20,799 nt of DNA from Erysipelotrichaceae bacterium (GCA_017620435.1 JAFZQL010000105.1:1-20799), one strand, 5' to 3'. Numbered from the stretch's first letter, positions 7,265 to 15,291 are shown. Notes: a model not told the origin generated them from the letters alone. Made by a program: numbers and translations.

Positions 7265-8066
7265 ATCCGTCAAGCTTACAAACAACGAAGGCAAGATGTG
7301 GCATATCGGACTGGATGAAAACGATGTCGGCAAGCACGTCATTCTTCCTGCCGATCCGGGAAGGTGTGCCATGGTTGCGGAACATTTCGAGAATGCCAGA
7401 CTGACGGCAGTATCCAGAGGAAATCCGACCTATACCGGGACTTATCATGATGTTCCGGTCTCCGTCATGTGTACCGGAATGGGTGCCATGGCTGTATCGA
7501 TCGCCGTCGAAGAACTTAACCATTTGGGCGTCAAAACGATGATCCGCATGGGTACATCAGGGTCCTGGCAGCCGAACCTTCCGGAAAACTGTTTTGTGAT
7601 TCCGACGGGAGCCGTCAGAGGAGAAGGAGCTTCAAAAGAATACATTCCGGAAGAGTATCCCGCGGTAGCGGACGTCGATGTCGTCTGCGCCTTGAGGCAG
7701 GCCTGTGAAGAATATGGTGTCAAGCCTTATCTGGGTATTATCCGCAGCCATGATTCCTTCTACATGGAATCTCCGGGTGCCCATGAGGGTTACATGGAAA
7801 GAATGAAGATCTGGGAAGATGCCGGTGTCCTGGCGGTTGAAAATGAATCATCCGCTCTGTTTACCGTCGGGTCTTTGCTTGGCGGGATCAGAACCGGAAC
7901 CATCCTGATGTGTGGCGGCTATCTGGGGACCAGTTACGGTTCCATGTCCACCAGCAACAAGGAAGGCTACAAGGAAAGAGTCGATCTCATGACGAAGATC
8001 ACGCTGAGAGCCATCGAGATCATTGACAAGTTGCCTGATCTGGAAGATATCAGAAAGAACGGGTAA
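7254..8066 (+). CDS. Nucleoside phosphorylase paralogue 3 of the diverged trio
   Basis: A 270-residue NP-I family protein. Its phosphate site is near normal: ADPGR (33-37, Gly of GDP changed to Ala), Arg55 in AVSRGNPTYTG and Arg98 in MIRMGTSG. GTGMGAMAVSIAVEEL-type residues follow at 74-88. The ribose motif is ENES (196-199), sharing the Met-to-Asn change with paralogue 1. It shares an HDSFYMESPGAH-like stretch (166-177) with paralogue 2, in the position where Udp binds uracil. GGGAGAAG about nine bases upstream, inside paralogue 2, is its ribosome binding site. Probably a catalytically competent phosphorylase for a nucleoside other than uridine. Confidence 0.82.
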   Translation: MKYKSVKLTNNEGKMWHIGLDENDVGKHVILPADPGRCAMVAEHFENARLTAVSRGNPTYTGTYHDVPVSVMCTGMGAMAVSIAVEELNHLGVKTMIRMGTSGSWQPNLPENCFVIPTGAVRGEGASKEYIPEEYPAVADVDVVCALRQACEEYGVKPYLGIIRSHDSFYMESPGAHEGYMERMKIWEDAGVLAVENESSALFTVGSLLGGIRTGTILMCGGYLGTSYGSMSTSNKEGYKERVDLMTKITLRAIEIIDKLPDLEDIRKNG

Positions 8067-8067
8067 G

Positions 8068-8712
8068 ATGAAGAGAATCAACTGGAAAGCCTTTCTTGTC
8101 CGTCTGTTTCTGTCATTGCTTGGAACGATGGTATCGGAATTCGGGATCGGCTGCTACTATGCCTGCGGACTGGGAACGGATCCGATCTCCGTTTTCGTAG
8201 ACGGATTCCACGGGATATCCGGCCTGTCCTACGGTACAATTTCTACCATCTGCAATGTCATTCAGGCGATACTGATCTTCCTGTTTATCAGACAGTATCT
8301 GGGAATCGGAACGCTGATCGGCGTGCTGATCGGGGGACCTCTGATCGATGTTTTTGAAACGCTGGTCAGAACAGCTTTCCCGCTGGAAACGACTACATTG
8401 CCTGTAAGGATAGCCATTCTGATTGCAGGACTGCTTACGACCGGTTTCGGTTATGCCTTAGGTATCATCTGCAAGATGGGTGTGGGCTGTTTCCAGTTCA
8501 TTCCGCTTTTCCTGTCGGAAAAAACCCCGCTGGATCTGAAGTATACACAGATGATATCGGATGCCGCATTCTTCCTGATCGGCTATCTTTTGGGAGGAGT
8601 CGTGGGTATCGGAACACTGGTCGGCGTATTCCTGACCGGCTATCTAATGAGTTTTACAATTTCGTTGTTTGGAAGCAGGGTAGACGATCTTGGCCCGATC
8701 TTTGTGGAATAG
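8068..8712 (+). CDS. YczE/YitT-like integral membrane protein
   Basis: A 214-residue protein with about five or six membrane helices: roughly 11-33, 52-72, 78-95, 112-135 and 160-198. GLGTDPISVFVDG (34-46), IGTLIGVLIGGPLID (79-93) and a second GIGTLVGV near the C-terminus are typical of the YczE branch. No biochemical function is settled for this family. I start at the ATG at 8068, one base after the preceding stop; the frame also allows a TTG at 8023 inside the previous gene, which adds non-membrane residues. No strong Shine-Dalgarno is visible, so it probably depends on coupled translation. Within a phosphorylase operon it may move a released base, an inference from position only. Confidence 0.8.
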   Translation: MKRINWKAFLVRLFLSLLGTMVSEFGIGCYYACGLGTDPISVFVDGFHGISGLSYGTISTICNVIQAILIFLFIRQYLGIGTLIGVLIGGPLIDVFETLVRTAFPLETTTLPVRIAILIAGLLTTGFGYALGIICKMGVGCFQFIPLFLSEKTPLDLKYTQMISDAAFFLIGYLLGGVVGIGTLVGVFLTGYLMSFTISLFGSRVDDLGPIFVE

Positions 8713-8740
8713 AAAGGTATTAAAACCGAAAGGAGCAATC

Positions 8741-9343
8741 ATGAAATACTACATCAAAGACAATACCGACATGTCCTTTGCCTTGTATGAGAAGGAAGGG
8801 GAATACTATCCGGTGTTTACGGAAGGATACGGTGCTGATCCGGTCGAAGTCGATCCGTCGAAACTGATCGAAGTGACCGATGCCAAAGAGATCCAGGCTC
8901 TGGACAAGTACATGCATCCGTATGGAACAGGAAGCAGGAAGATCTATATGGCCGGCCCTTTGTTCAACGAAGGCGACCGGTATTCCAACCAGCTAAATTC
9001 GGACGCGTTAAGAAAAGAAGGATTTACTACTTTCCTGCCGCAGGAAGTTGTAATCGATAAAGACAGTTCGCAGCTGGTCAAGGCCGCCTGTTTCTACATG
9101 GATTTCAAGGCGATCAATGAATGCGACATCGTTGTCGCCAACTGCAACGGCATCGAGATCGACTCCGGAACGGCAGCTGAGATCGGACTGTGCTACGGTC
9201 TGAAAAAGGAGATTTATCTGTATAAAAGCGATGTCCGGAATTACTACAACGACAGATTCAGACTGAACAACTTTGTCGGCGGTCTGGTCGACAACAAGGT
9301 CTATTCTTCCATACAGGAAATCATCGGTCTGATCAAGAACTGA
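8741..9343 (+). CDS. Nucleoside 2-deoxyribosyltransferase with N-terminal extension
   Basis: Predicted to move deoxyribose between nucleobases. Family motifs are clear: IYMAGPLF (68-75), a DIVVANCNG segment (129-137) and the catalytic-Glu motif DSGTAAE (141-147). FVGGLVDN near 178-185 belongs to the C-terminal substrate region. About 65 residues precede the first beta strand. That region has a short beta-rich pattern (for example FALYEKEGEYYPVF) and is not part of the minimal transferase of about 150 residues. The ATG at 8741 is chosen because AAAGGAG (8729-8735) sits six bases upstream and upstream in-frame codons lie within the previous gene. As last gene of the operon it could trade the released base into deoxynucleosides. 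Confidence 0.88.
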   Translation: MKYYIKDNTDMSFALYEKEGEYYPVFTEGYGADPVEVDPSKLIEVTDAKEIQALDKYMHPYGTGSRKIYMAGPLFNEGDRYSNQLNSDALRKEGFTTFLPQEVVIDKDSSQLVKAACFYMDFKAINECDIVVANCNGIEIDSGTAAEIGLCYGLKKEIYLYKSDVRNYYNDRFRLNNFVGGLVDNKVYSSIQEIIGLIKN

Positions 9344-9356
9344 TCAAACGGAATTC

Positions 9357-9384
9357 TTGTTGTTTCATGTAGATTTTTTATGAT
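9357..9384 (+). promoter_or_regulatory. Predicted promoter of the BMP lipoprotein gene
   Basis: TTGTTG (9357-9362) and TATGAT (9379-9384) with a 16-base spacer resemble sigma-A elements. Transcription would start near 9391, giving a leader of about 90 nt. Confidence 0.5.
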
Positions 9385-9390
9385 AGTATT

Positions 9391-9480
9391 GATATAGAGA
9401 AGCAACAGGCTGGAAACTGGTTTTTAAATTAGAAAAAAGCCGATTGCATTATCTAATTCAATAAGAAAGAAGGAGAAAAA
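9391..9480 (+). promoter_or_regulatory. Leader of the BMP gene with two competing inverted repeats
   Basis: One fold pairs GCAA (9402-9405) with TTGC (9444-9447), GGCT (9408-9411) with AGCC (9438-9441), and TTTTT (9421-9425) with AAAAA (9433-9437), leaving GGAAACTGG bulged. The other pairs AATTAGA (9427-9433) with TCTAATT (9452-9458). The two overlap and cannot form fully together. GAAGGAG before the ATG is the ribosome binding site. No known riboswitch core was recognised. Confidence 0.3.
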
Positions 9481-10650
9481 ATGAAAAAATTTCTTACACT
9501 GATCCTCGCTGTTCTTATGGCATTCTGCTTATTCGGATGCAAAGGCAAAGAAGGCGGAGAAGAGTCTTCTCAGGGCGAACACTATGATGTCGTTTTCCTG
9601 GCTGACTTGGGTTCCATCTATGATGGCGGCTTCAACGAGCACTCATTCTACGGTATCAGAGACTACTGTGAAGAGAAAGGCCTGAAGTACACTTACCTGC
9701 AGCCTGCCGGCTCTGATGACGCATCAAGAGTTACCATCTTTGAACAGGCTGTCAATCAGATGACTGCCGATGTACTGGTAGCTGTCGGCTTCCTTTGGGA
9801 TGCTGCATTGTGCCAGCAGATTCCTAACTACCCTGATGTAAAAGTTATCTTCGTAGATGCTGATGACCTTTACAACATCGACTATGACTACGATGGTGTT
9901 GATGATTCACTTCCTCATCAGGACAATCTGGCCATGATCACATTCGCTGAACAGGACTGTGGCTTCATGGCTGGCTACGCTGTTGTTCAGGATGGCTATA
10001 GAAATCTTGCCTTCATGGGCGGTATGGCTGTTCCGGCTGTTGTCAGATTCGGTTACGGCTTCGTCGAGGGTGCTGAAGCTGCTGCTCAGGAACTGGGTCT
10101 TGCAGAAGGCTCCATCGATATGAAGTACTTCTACACCGGCACATTCGATGCTTCACCGGATATTGTTACCCGTGCTTCTGAATGGTACACGAACGGTACG
10201 GAAATCATCTTCTCTTGCGGTGGTTCCATTGTTAACTCAATCATCACTGCTGCAAAAGACGGTGAAGGCAGAAAGATCGTCGGTGTCGACACAGACGAAT
10301 ACTTCACAAGAGCTGCCGATGGCGCAGACAACGAACCGCTGTTCGTTACTTCCGCTATGAAGGAACTCGAAGTTACGATTTACAACGCTGTTAAGGCTGC
10401 TTATGCCGGCGGAGCTGAATGGAAAGCATACACGGATGCAGGCTTACTGAGATTAGGTGCTAAGGAAGGCGCTGCTATCATCGCCCCTTACAGAGCTGAA
10501 AACTGGAAAGTTCTGACACAGGCTGATTACGATGCAATTTCTGCAAAGGCAGTCGAGCTCCATGATGCTTTACCGACAGAAGCATCCGGCGACAATGGTC
10601 GTCCGCTTGATGTTTACAAGTATGTAAATGTAAACTACTTCGAGCAGTAA
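9481..10650 (+). CDS. BMP-family nucleoside-binding lipoprotein
   Basis: The extracellular substrate-binding subunit of a nucleoside ABC importer, of the BmpA/PnrA/Med family. Residues 1-19 are a lipoprotein signal peptide with lipobox LFGC and lipidated Cys20, followed by a charged, flexible Gly/Glu/Ser linker. The mature part starts with VVFLADLGSIYDGGFNE (38-54), the usual family opening. It also has EQDCGFMAGYAV and an RFGYGFVEGAE segment in the middle. GAAGGAG supports the ATG. Codon choice is shifted toward GCT, GTT and similar codons compared with neighbours, consistent with high expression of a binding protein. It is separated from its transporter genes by a strong hairpin. Nucleoside as ligand is inferred from family and context. 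Confidence 0.92.
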   Translation: MKKFLTLILAVLMAFCLFGCKGKEGGEESSQGEHYDVVFLADLGSIYDGGFNEHSFYGIRDYCEEKGLKYTYLQPAGSDDASRVTIFEQAVNQMTADVLVAVGFLWDAALCQQIPNYPDVKVIFVDADDLYNIDYDYDGVDDSLPHQDNLAMITFAEQDCGFMAGYAVVQDGYRNLAFMGGMAVPAVVRFGYGFVEGAEAAAQELGLAEGSIDMKYFYTGTFDASPDIVTRASEWYTNGTEIIFSCGGSIVNSIITAAKDGEGRKIVGVDTDEYFTRAADGADNEPLFVTSAMKELEVTIYNAVKAAYAGGAEWKAYTDAGLLRLGAKEGAAIIAPYRAENWKVLTQADYDAISAKAVELHDALPTEASGDNGRPLDVYKYVNVNYFEQ

Positions 10651-10671
10651 ATATCAATTCGTTTTGTTATG

Positions 10672-10706
10672 AAGAAGGTGTACGTTTTGTACACCTTCTT
10701 GCTTTT
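10672..10706 (+). terminator. Hairpin between binding protein and transporter genes
   Basis: A perfect 12-base-pair stem, AAGAAGGTGTAC (10672-10683) with GTACACCTTCTT (10689-10700), loop GTTTT, then GCTTTTGTT. The T-run is broken, and no clear promoter follows before the ATPase gene. It probably acts as a partial terminator and mRNA stabiliser, keeping the binding protein in excess. Confidence 0.75.
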
Positions 10707-10727
10707 GTTAATTGAAAGGAAAAAACT

Positions 10728-12266
10728 ATGGAAAATACGGAAAACATTATTGAATTCCGTCACATAACAAAAAGATTCCCGGGAATCATCGCCTGCAACG
10801 ATATCTCTCTGGATATCAGAAAGGGAGAGATCCACGCCTTGCTTGGTGAAAACGGTGCCGGCAAGTCGACACTGATGAGTATTCTTTTTGGTATGTATAC
10901 GCCTGAAGAAGGTACGATCTCGATTAGAGGAAAGGAAGTCAAGATCACCAATCCTCGTATCGCTACCGAATTAGGTATTGGTATGGTGCACCAGCACTTT
11001 AAGCTGGTTCAGAACTATACGGTATTACAGAATATCGTACTTGGCAGTGAAACCGTGAAAGGGCCTTTCCTCGACATGGATAGCTGCCGTAAAAAAGTAG
11101 TTGAGCTTTCCGAGAAATACGGTCTTGCGGTCGATCCGGATGCTTTGATCGAAAACATCACCGTCGGGCAGCAGCAGCGCTGTGAGATCCTGAAGATGCT
11201 TTACCGCGAAGCGGAAATCCTGATTTTCGACGAGCCGACTGCCGTTTTAACTCCACAGGAAATTGACGAACTTATGGATATTATGAAAGGTCTGGCAAAT
11301 GAAGGTCATACCATTCTTTTCATTTCCCATAAGCTCGAAGAAATAAAAAGAGTATCCGACCGAGTCACGATCCTTCGCCGCGGCAAGCTGGTTAAGACAC
11401 TGAATGCGGCGGATACGACAACGACCCAGATGGGTGAACTGATGGTTGGCCGTGAAGTCAGCTTCCATGTTGAAAAAAAACCGGCTGAACCGAAAGAAGT
11501 CGTTCTGGATGTGCAACATCTGACGATGGTCAACGAAGAGACAAAGAAAAAAATCGTCAACGATGTTTCATTCAATGTCCGTCGCGGAGAGATCGTGGCG
11601 ATTGCCGGTATCGACGGCAATGGCCAGAGCGAGCTGATTTACGGACTGACGGGCATCATGCCGATCAACGAAGGAAAGATTACGATCAGCGGTGTCGACT
11701 ACACGAAGAAATCGATCAGAGAAAGAAATCTGATCATGTCGCATATTCCGGAAGACAGACATAAATACGGTCTGATCCTTGACTACCCTCTGTCTTACAA
11801 CCTTGCATTGAAGAATTACTTCAAGCCTGATTTTGTATCCAAAGCCGGCTTTCTGAAGTTCGGAAAATTCGATACCTACGCCGATGATCTGATCGAAAGA
11901 TTCGATATCCGTTCCGGTCAGGGCAAAGTTACAATGGCCAGATCAATGTCCGGTGGTAACCAGCAGAAAGCCATCGTTGCCAGAGAGATTGACCAGAATG
12001 CCGATCTGCTGGTGGCGGTACAGCCGACCAGAGGACTGGATGTCGGTGCGATCGAGTTCATTCACAAGCAGCTGGTTGCCCAGCGCGATCAGGACAAGGC
12101 CGTACTGCTGATGTCGTTCGAACTTGATGAAGTTATGGACGTTGCCGACCGTATCCTGGTCATGTTTGAAGGAGAAATCATGGGTAATCTCGATCCTAAG
12201 AAGGTTACCGTGGAAGAAGTCGGTCTGTACATGGCCGGCGTAAAGAGAGAGGAGAAACACGAATGA
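10728..12266 (+). CDS. Nucleoside ABC importer, double ATPase subunit
   Basis: A 512-residue tandem ATPase of the RbsA/NupO type that powers nucleoside or sugar uptake at the inner face of the membrane. In the first domain, Walker A is GENGAGKST (40-48), the signature region is VGQQQR (146-151), Walker B is ILIFDEPTAVL (164-174) and the switch His is His201. In the second domain the P-loop is GIDGNGQSE (294-302), lacking the usual Lys. It has an SMSGGNQQK signature and a QPTRGLD Walker B in which the catalytic Glu position is Gln. This asymmetry is normal for the family. AAAGGAAAAA before the ATG is a modest ribosome binding site. It shares ATGA with the next permease gene. Confidence 0.93.
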   Translation: MENTENIIEFRHITKRFPGIIACNDISLDIRKGEIHALLGENGAGKSTLMSILFGMYTPEEGTISIRGKEVKITNPRIATELGIGMVHQHFKLVQNYTVLQNIVLGSETVKGPFLDMDSCRKKVVELSEKYGLAVDPDALIENITVGQQQRCEILKMLYREAEILIFDEPTAVLTPQEIDELMDIMKGLANEGHTILFISHKLEEIKRVSDRVTILRRGKLVKTLNAADTTTTQMGELMVGREVSFHVEKKPAEPKEVVLDVQHLTMVNEETKKKIVNDVSFNVRRGEIVAIAGIDGNGQSELIYGLTGIMPINEGKITISGVDYTKKSIRERNLIMSHIPEDRHKYGLILDYPLSYNLALKNYFKPDFVSKAGFLKFGKFDTYADDLIERFDIRSGQGKVTMARSMSGGNQQKAIVAREIDQNADLLVAVQPTRGLDVGAIEFIHKQLVAQRDQDKAVLLMSFELDEVMDVADRILVMFEGEIMGNLDPKKVTVEEVGLYMAGVKREEKHE

Positions 12267-13387
12267 GCGCGAAGAAAGAAAAGAAAAGAGATTTCTCGAA
12301 GTATACCGGTGTGTTGTCTTCTCTGATCGCTATCATCAGCGGTATCATCATTGCTTTGATCGTTCTCATGACGACACATCCTGACAAAGGATTTGCAGCT
12401 TTTACGACGCTGATTACCGGCGGTTTTGGTATGGGCGGCATCAAGAACCTGGGCTCTCTGTTCTACTTTGCTACACCGATCCTTTGCACCGGTGTAGCCA
12501 TGTGTCTTGCGTTCCAGGCAGGAATCTTCAATATCGGCGGTCCCGGCCAGTATTCCGTCGGTGCGCTTGCGGCGATCCTGACTTCTTTATATTTTTCAAA
12601 AGATTTTCCGGCTCCGTTTACCTGGATCGTTCCACTGATCGTGGCAACCCTTGCCGGAGCTCTGTGGGCTCTGGTTCCTGGTATCTTAAAAGCCTACTTT
12701 AACGTTAACGTCGTTATCGGTACGATCATGTTCAACTACATCGAGATGTATTACATGATGCACTGGATCAACGACTACTGCTATGATGCAATGAAAGGTC
12801 AGACGAGAGCCATCCCTGCGCAGTGTAAACTTCCGCAGTGGTTTATGCCTGCCTTGACACAGAACAAGACATCGGATATCGGTATCCTGATCGCCATCCT
12901 TGTCGCCATCCTGATCTGGATCGTCATGGAAAAGACACAGCTGGGTTATGAACTGAAGGCCTGCGGCAAGAACGCTGAAGCTTCCAGATATGCGGGAATC
13001 AAATCAAAGAGAAACATCATGATTTCGATCCTGCTTTCCGGTGCGCTTTGCGGTCTGGGCGGAGGTCTTACCCACCTGTCTGTATCCGGAACCTATATCA
13101 CGATGAAAGAAGCGCTGGCTGCCGAAGGATTTAACGGTATCGCCGTCTGCTGTCTGGCAAACAACTCGCCGTTAGGAGCGATCTTCGGAGCGCTGTTCAT
13201 GGCATTCCTGACAGTCGGCGGAAACTACATGCAGATCTTCGGTTTCCAGAGAGAAATCGTAAGCGTCATCACTTCCGTTATCATCTATTTCGCAGCTTTC
13301 TCGCTCTTCCTGAAACAGGCGCTGGAAAGAACAGCAAACAAAAAGAAAACAGAAGTAAACAAAGTAACAGGGGAGGAGTTGAAATAA
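12263..13387 (+). CDS. Nucleoside ABC importer permease 1
   Basis: A 374-residue membrane subunit of the BPD_transp_2 family (NupP/YufP-like), with about eight to ten hydrophobic segments. It has a cytosolic loop near residues 231-246, ACGKNAEASRYAGI, the conserved contact with the ATPase in this family, followed by GLGGG. The N-terminus has a Lys-rich cytosolic stretch before the first helix (about 17-37). It starts in the ATGA overlap with the ATPase gene, so the two are translationally coupled. It pairs with the permease encoded immediately downstream. Confidence 0.92.
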   Translation: MSAKKEKKRDFSKYTGVLSSLIAIISGIIIALIVLMTTHPDKGFAAFTTLITGGFGMGGIKNLGSLFYFATPILCTGVAMCLAFQAGIFNIGGPGQYSVGALAAILTSLYFSKDFPAPFTWIVPLIVATLAGALWALVPGILKAYFNVNVVIGTIMFNYIEMYYMMHWINDYCYDAMKGQTRAIPAQCKLPQWFMPALTQNKTSDIGILIAILVAILIWIVMEKTQLGYELKACGKNAEASRYAGIKSKRNIMISILLSGALCGLGGGLTHLSVSGTYITMKEALAAEGFNGIAVCCLANNSPLGAIFGALFMAFLTVGGNYMQIFGFQREIVSVITSVIIYFAAFSLFLKQALERTANKKKTEVNKVTGEELK

Positions 13388-13388
13388 T

Positions 13389-14345
13389 ATGGAAATGCTA
13401 TACTTTATTGCCAGATATTTCATGTATTTCTTCATCCCACTGCTGGTCGTATCAGTAAGTGGCATGTTCTCGGAACGTTCCGGTATCATTCACATGGGAC
13501 TAGACTCTGTCATGGTATGGTCATGTATGTGGGGTGTTCTCTGCCTGCAATGGCTGGACGGTGTCGTTGCCGGACAGCTGAGACTGATCCTGGCTCTGCT
13601 GTTTGCCGGTGTCATGGGCATTCTGCTCACACTGCTGCTGGCAGTGGCATCCATTAACCTGAATGCCGATCAGACGATCGTTGCCATGGCATTGAATACG
13701 TTTGCACCTGCATTCTGTATCTTCTTTGCCAGAGTACTGCAGGACGGTTCTGAACACCTTTCGATCCGCAACGATTTCCTGATTGAAAAGGTTCCGGTTT
13801 TAGGCGATATTCCGGTGATTGGCGAAATGTTCTTTACTAGAACCTATATCACCAACTTCATCGGCATTGCGATCTTCATCATTTCCGCGATCGTCATCAA
13901 CAAGACCCGTTTCGGTCTGAGAATGTGCGCCTGCGGCGAAAATCCTCAGGCTGCCGAATCTCTTGGCGTTAACGTTCAGAAATACCGTTATGCCGCTCTG
14001 ATCATTTCCGGATTTATCGGCGGCATGGGCGGACTGATGTATATCATTCCGGTTGCGACCCACTATTCGCAGACGGTCGGCGGTTACGGCTATCTGGCTC
14101 TGTCCGTTCTGATTTTCGGCCAGTGGCGTTCGATTCCTCTGTTAGGGGCTGCGGCATTCTTTGCCCTGTGCAAGACGATTGCCAACGCCTATTCCGGTAT
14201 TCCTTTCCTGGCTAATCTGGGACTGCCGTCAGCCTTCTTCAAGAGCCTTCCGTTTATCATCACTCTTGTCGCTTTGGCTGCGACTTCGAAGTACGACCAT
14301 TCGCCGAAAGCTTCCGGTCAGCCGTACGATAAATCGCAGCGTTAG
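13389..14345 (+). CDS. Nucleoside ABC importer permease 2
   Basis: A 318-residue membrane subunit of the BPD_transp_2 family (NupQ/YufQ-like). The opening SERSGIIHMGLDSVM is characteristic of the second permease of BMP-type transporters. The ATPase-contact loop is ACGENPQAAESLGV (near 181-194), followed by GGMGGL. A strong GGGAGGAG lies about ten bases before the ATG, inside the end of permease 1. A second in-frame ATG two codons later is a possible alternative start. It closes the transporter operon, which ends at a clear terminator. Confidence 0.92.
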   Translation: MEMLYFIARYFMYFFIPLLVVSVSGMFSERSGIIHMGLDSVMVWSCMWGVLCLQWLDGVVAGQLRLILALLFAGVMGILLTLLLAVASINLNADQTIVAMALNTFAPAFCIFFARVLQDGSEHLSIRNDFLIEKVPVLGDIPVIGEMFFTRTYITNFIGIAIFIISAIVINKTRFGLRMCACGENPQAAESLGVNVQKYRYAALIISGFIGGMGGLMYIIPVATHYSQTVGGYGYLALSVLIFGQWRSIPLLGAAAFFALCKTIANAYSGIPFLANLGLPSAFFKSLPFIITLVALAATSKYDHSPKASGQPYDKSQR

Positions 14346-14369
14346 AAAACGGTTTATTCATCATAATCA

Positions 14370-14400
14370 GGCCATCTCATCGAGATGGCCTTTTCTTTTA
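14370..14400 (+). terminator. Intrinsic terminator of the transporter operon
   Basis: GGCCATCTC (14370-14378) pairs with GAGATGGCC (14382-14390) over the loop ATC and is followed by TTTTCTTTT. It marks the end of the nucleoside island. Confidence 0.93.
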
Positions 14401-14404
14401 GAAC

Positions 14405-14413
14405 TGCTATAAT
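14405..14413 (+). promoter_or_regulatory. Extended -10 promoter
   Basis: TGCTATAAT gives a perfect -10 (14408-14413) with the TGn extension. The -35 position falls in the terminator and has no match. Predicted start is near 14420, so the leader is about 14 nt and carries only the Shine-Dalgarno AGAGGATAGG. Confidence 0.7.
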
Positions 14414-14433
14414 GGATATGAAAGAGGATAGGT

Positions 14434-15240
14434 ATGAAAAAGCTGTTGAAAGGTTTACTGATTGTTCTTATCGTACTGTTGCTTGCTGCCGCAGGAGCCG
14501 TTTACTATGCTTACCGGAAAATAAATAACGTAAACGAGTATGCCGACCGTTTTGTAGACTATGAGTCAGAACTTGAAGAATACGCCGATAGCAAATTTGA
14601 AGATTTTATTTTCTATGACAAGGTAAACTATAAATTTCATTATGCGGTACCTTTGGCACTGCTGTACAGGACGATCAACATCGATTCGATGAGTGAATTC
14701 CTCGGATTGCCTGAAAATGTCACAATCAAACAGATCGGAATTGAACCGGATACCGAAAACAAGAAAGTAGACATTTATCTTGATCTATCTTACAGAAACC
14801 TGATCGATACCTGTCTGCTCATCAGAACGGATTATATGGTCTCTGAGGATAGAAACTGTCTGGAAATGCGTTATGACGATTATTCTATCGTCAATGAGTA
14901 TGTTACAGAGAAATTGAGGGAATATGTAAAGTCCGAAAAGGGCGATCTGATGTTTACGCAGTCCTTTCCTCGTTATGTAGAATACTACCAGATGCCTACA
15001 TTCAGATCGGACTGCATAACGGATGTCTCTTATGAGGACGGATGTATCAATGCGGTCTACGAGATTGAAAAAGCGCTGATATACTTTCTGGAGATGAATC
15101 CCGGCAAAGATCTGAAAAAACAGTTGGGTAATGACCTCGGCCATAAAAACTGGGAGACGATCGTCAGGGAAAGCATAGACCTTCAGTGGAAACTGGAAGC
15201 AGTCGATCTGCAGGTAAGAATGAAAGGCATCGCCCATTAG
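14434..15240 (+). CDS. Membrane-anchored protein of unknown function
   Basis: A 268-residue protein I do not recognise. Residues 1-3 are basic, 4-27 form one hydrophobic helix ending AAAGAVYYAYRKI, and the rest is soluble, rich in Tyr, Asp and Glu. The topology fits a signal anchor with the domain outside the cell. There is no lipobox. Pairs of short beta-strand-like stretches (for example VDIYLDLSYR, 112-121) suggest a mixed alpha/beta domain. It is a single-gene unit, with its own extended -10 promoter just after the transporter terminator and its own terminator behind it. No function is proposed. Confidence 0.75.
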   Translation: MKKLLKGLLIVLIVLLLAAAGAVYYAYRKINNVNEYADRFVDYESELEEYADSKFEDFIFYDKVNYKFHYAVPLALLYRTINIDSMSEFLGLPENVTIKQIGIEPDTENKKVDIYLDLSYRNLIDTCLLIRTDYMVSEDRNCLEMRYDDYSIVNEYVTEKLREYVKSEKGDLMFTQSFPRYVEYYQMPTFRSDCITDVSYEDGCINAVYEIEKALIYFLEMNPGKDLKKQLGNDLGHKNWETIVRESIDLQWKLEAVDLQVRMKGIAH

Positions 15241-15264
15241 CCCGGGAATAGATCACCGTTGTTG

Positions 15265-15291
15265 AGGCTTATTGAAAAATAAGCCTTTTTT
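15265..15291 (+). terminator. Intrinsic terminator
   Basis: AGGCTTATT (15265-15273) pairs with AATAAGCCT (15278-15286) over a GAAA tetraloop and is followed by a run of T's. Confidence 0.93.

Noticed and set aside
8023..8067. Upstream TTG start for the YczE-like gene
   Set aside because: It lies inside the previous gene and adds polar residues before the first membrane helix. The ATG at 8068 fits the family better.
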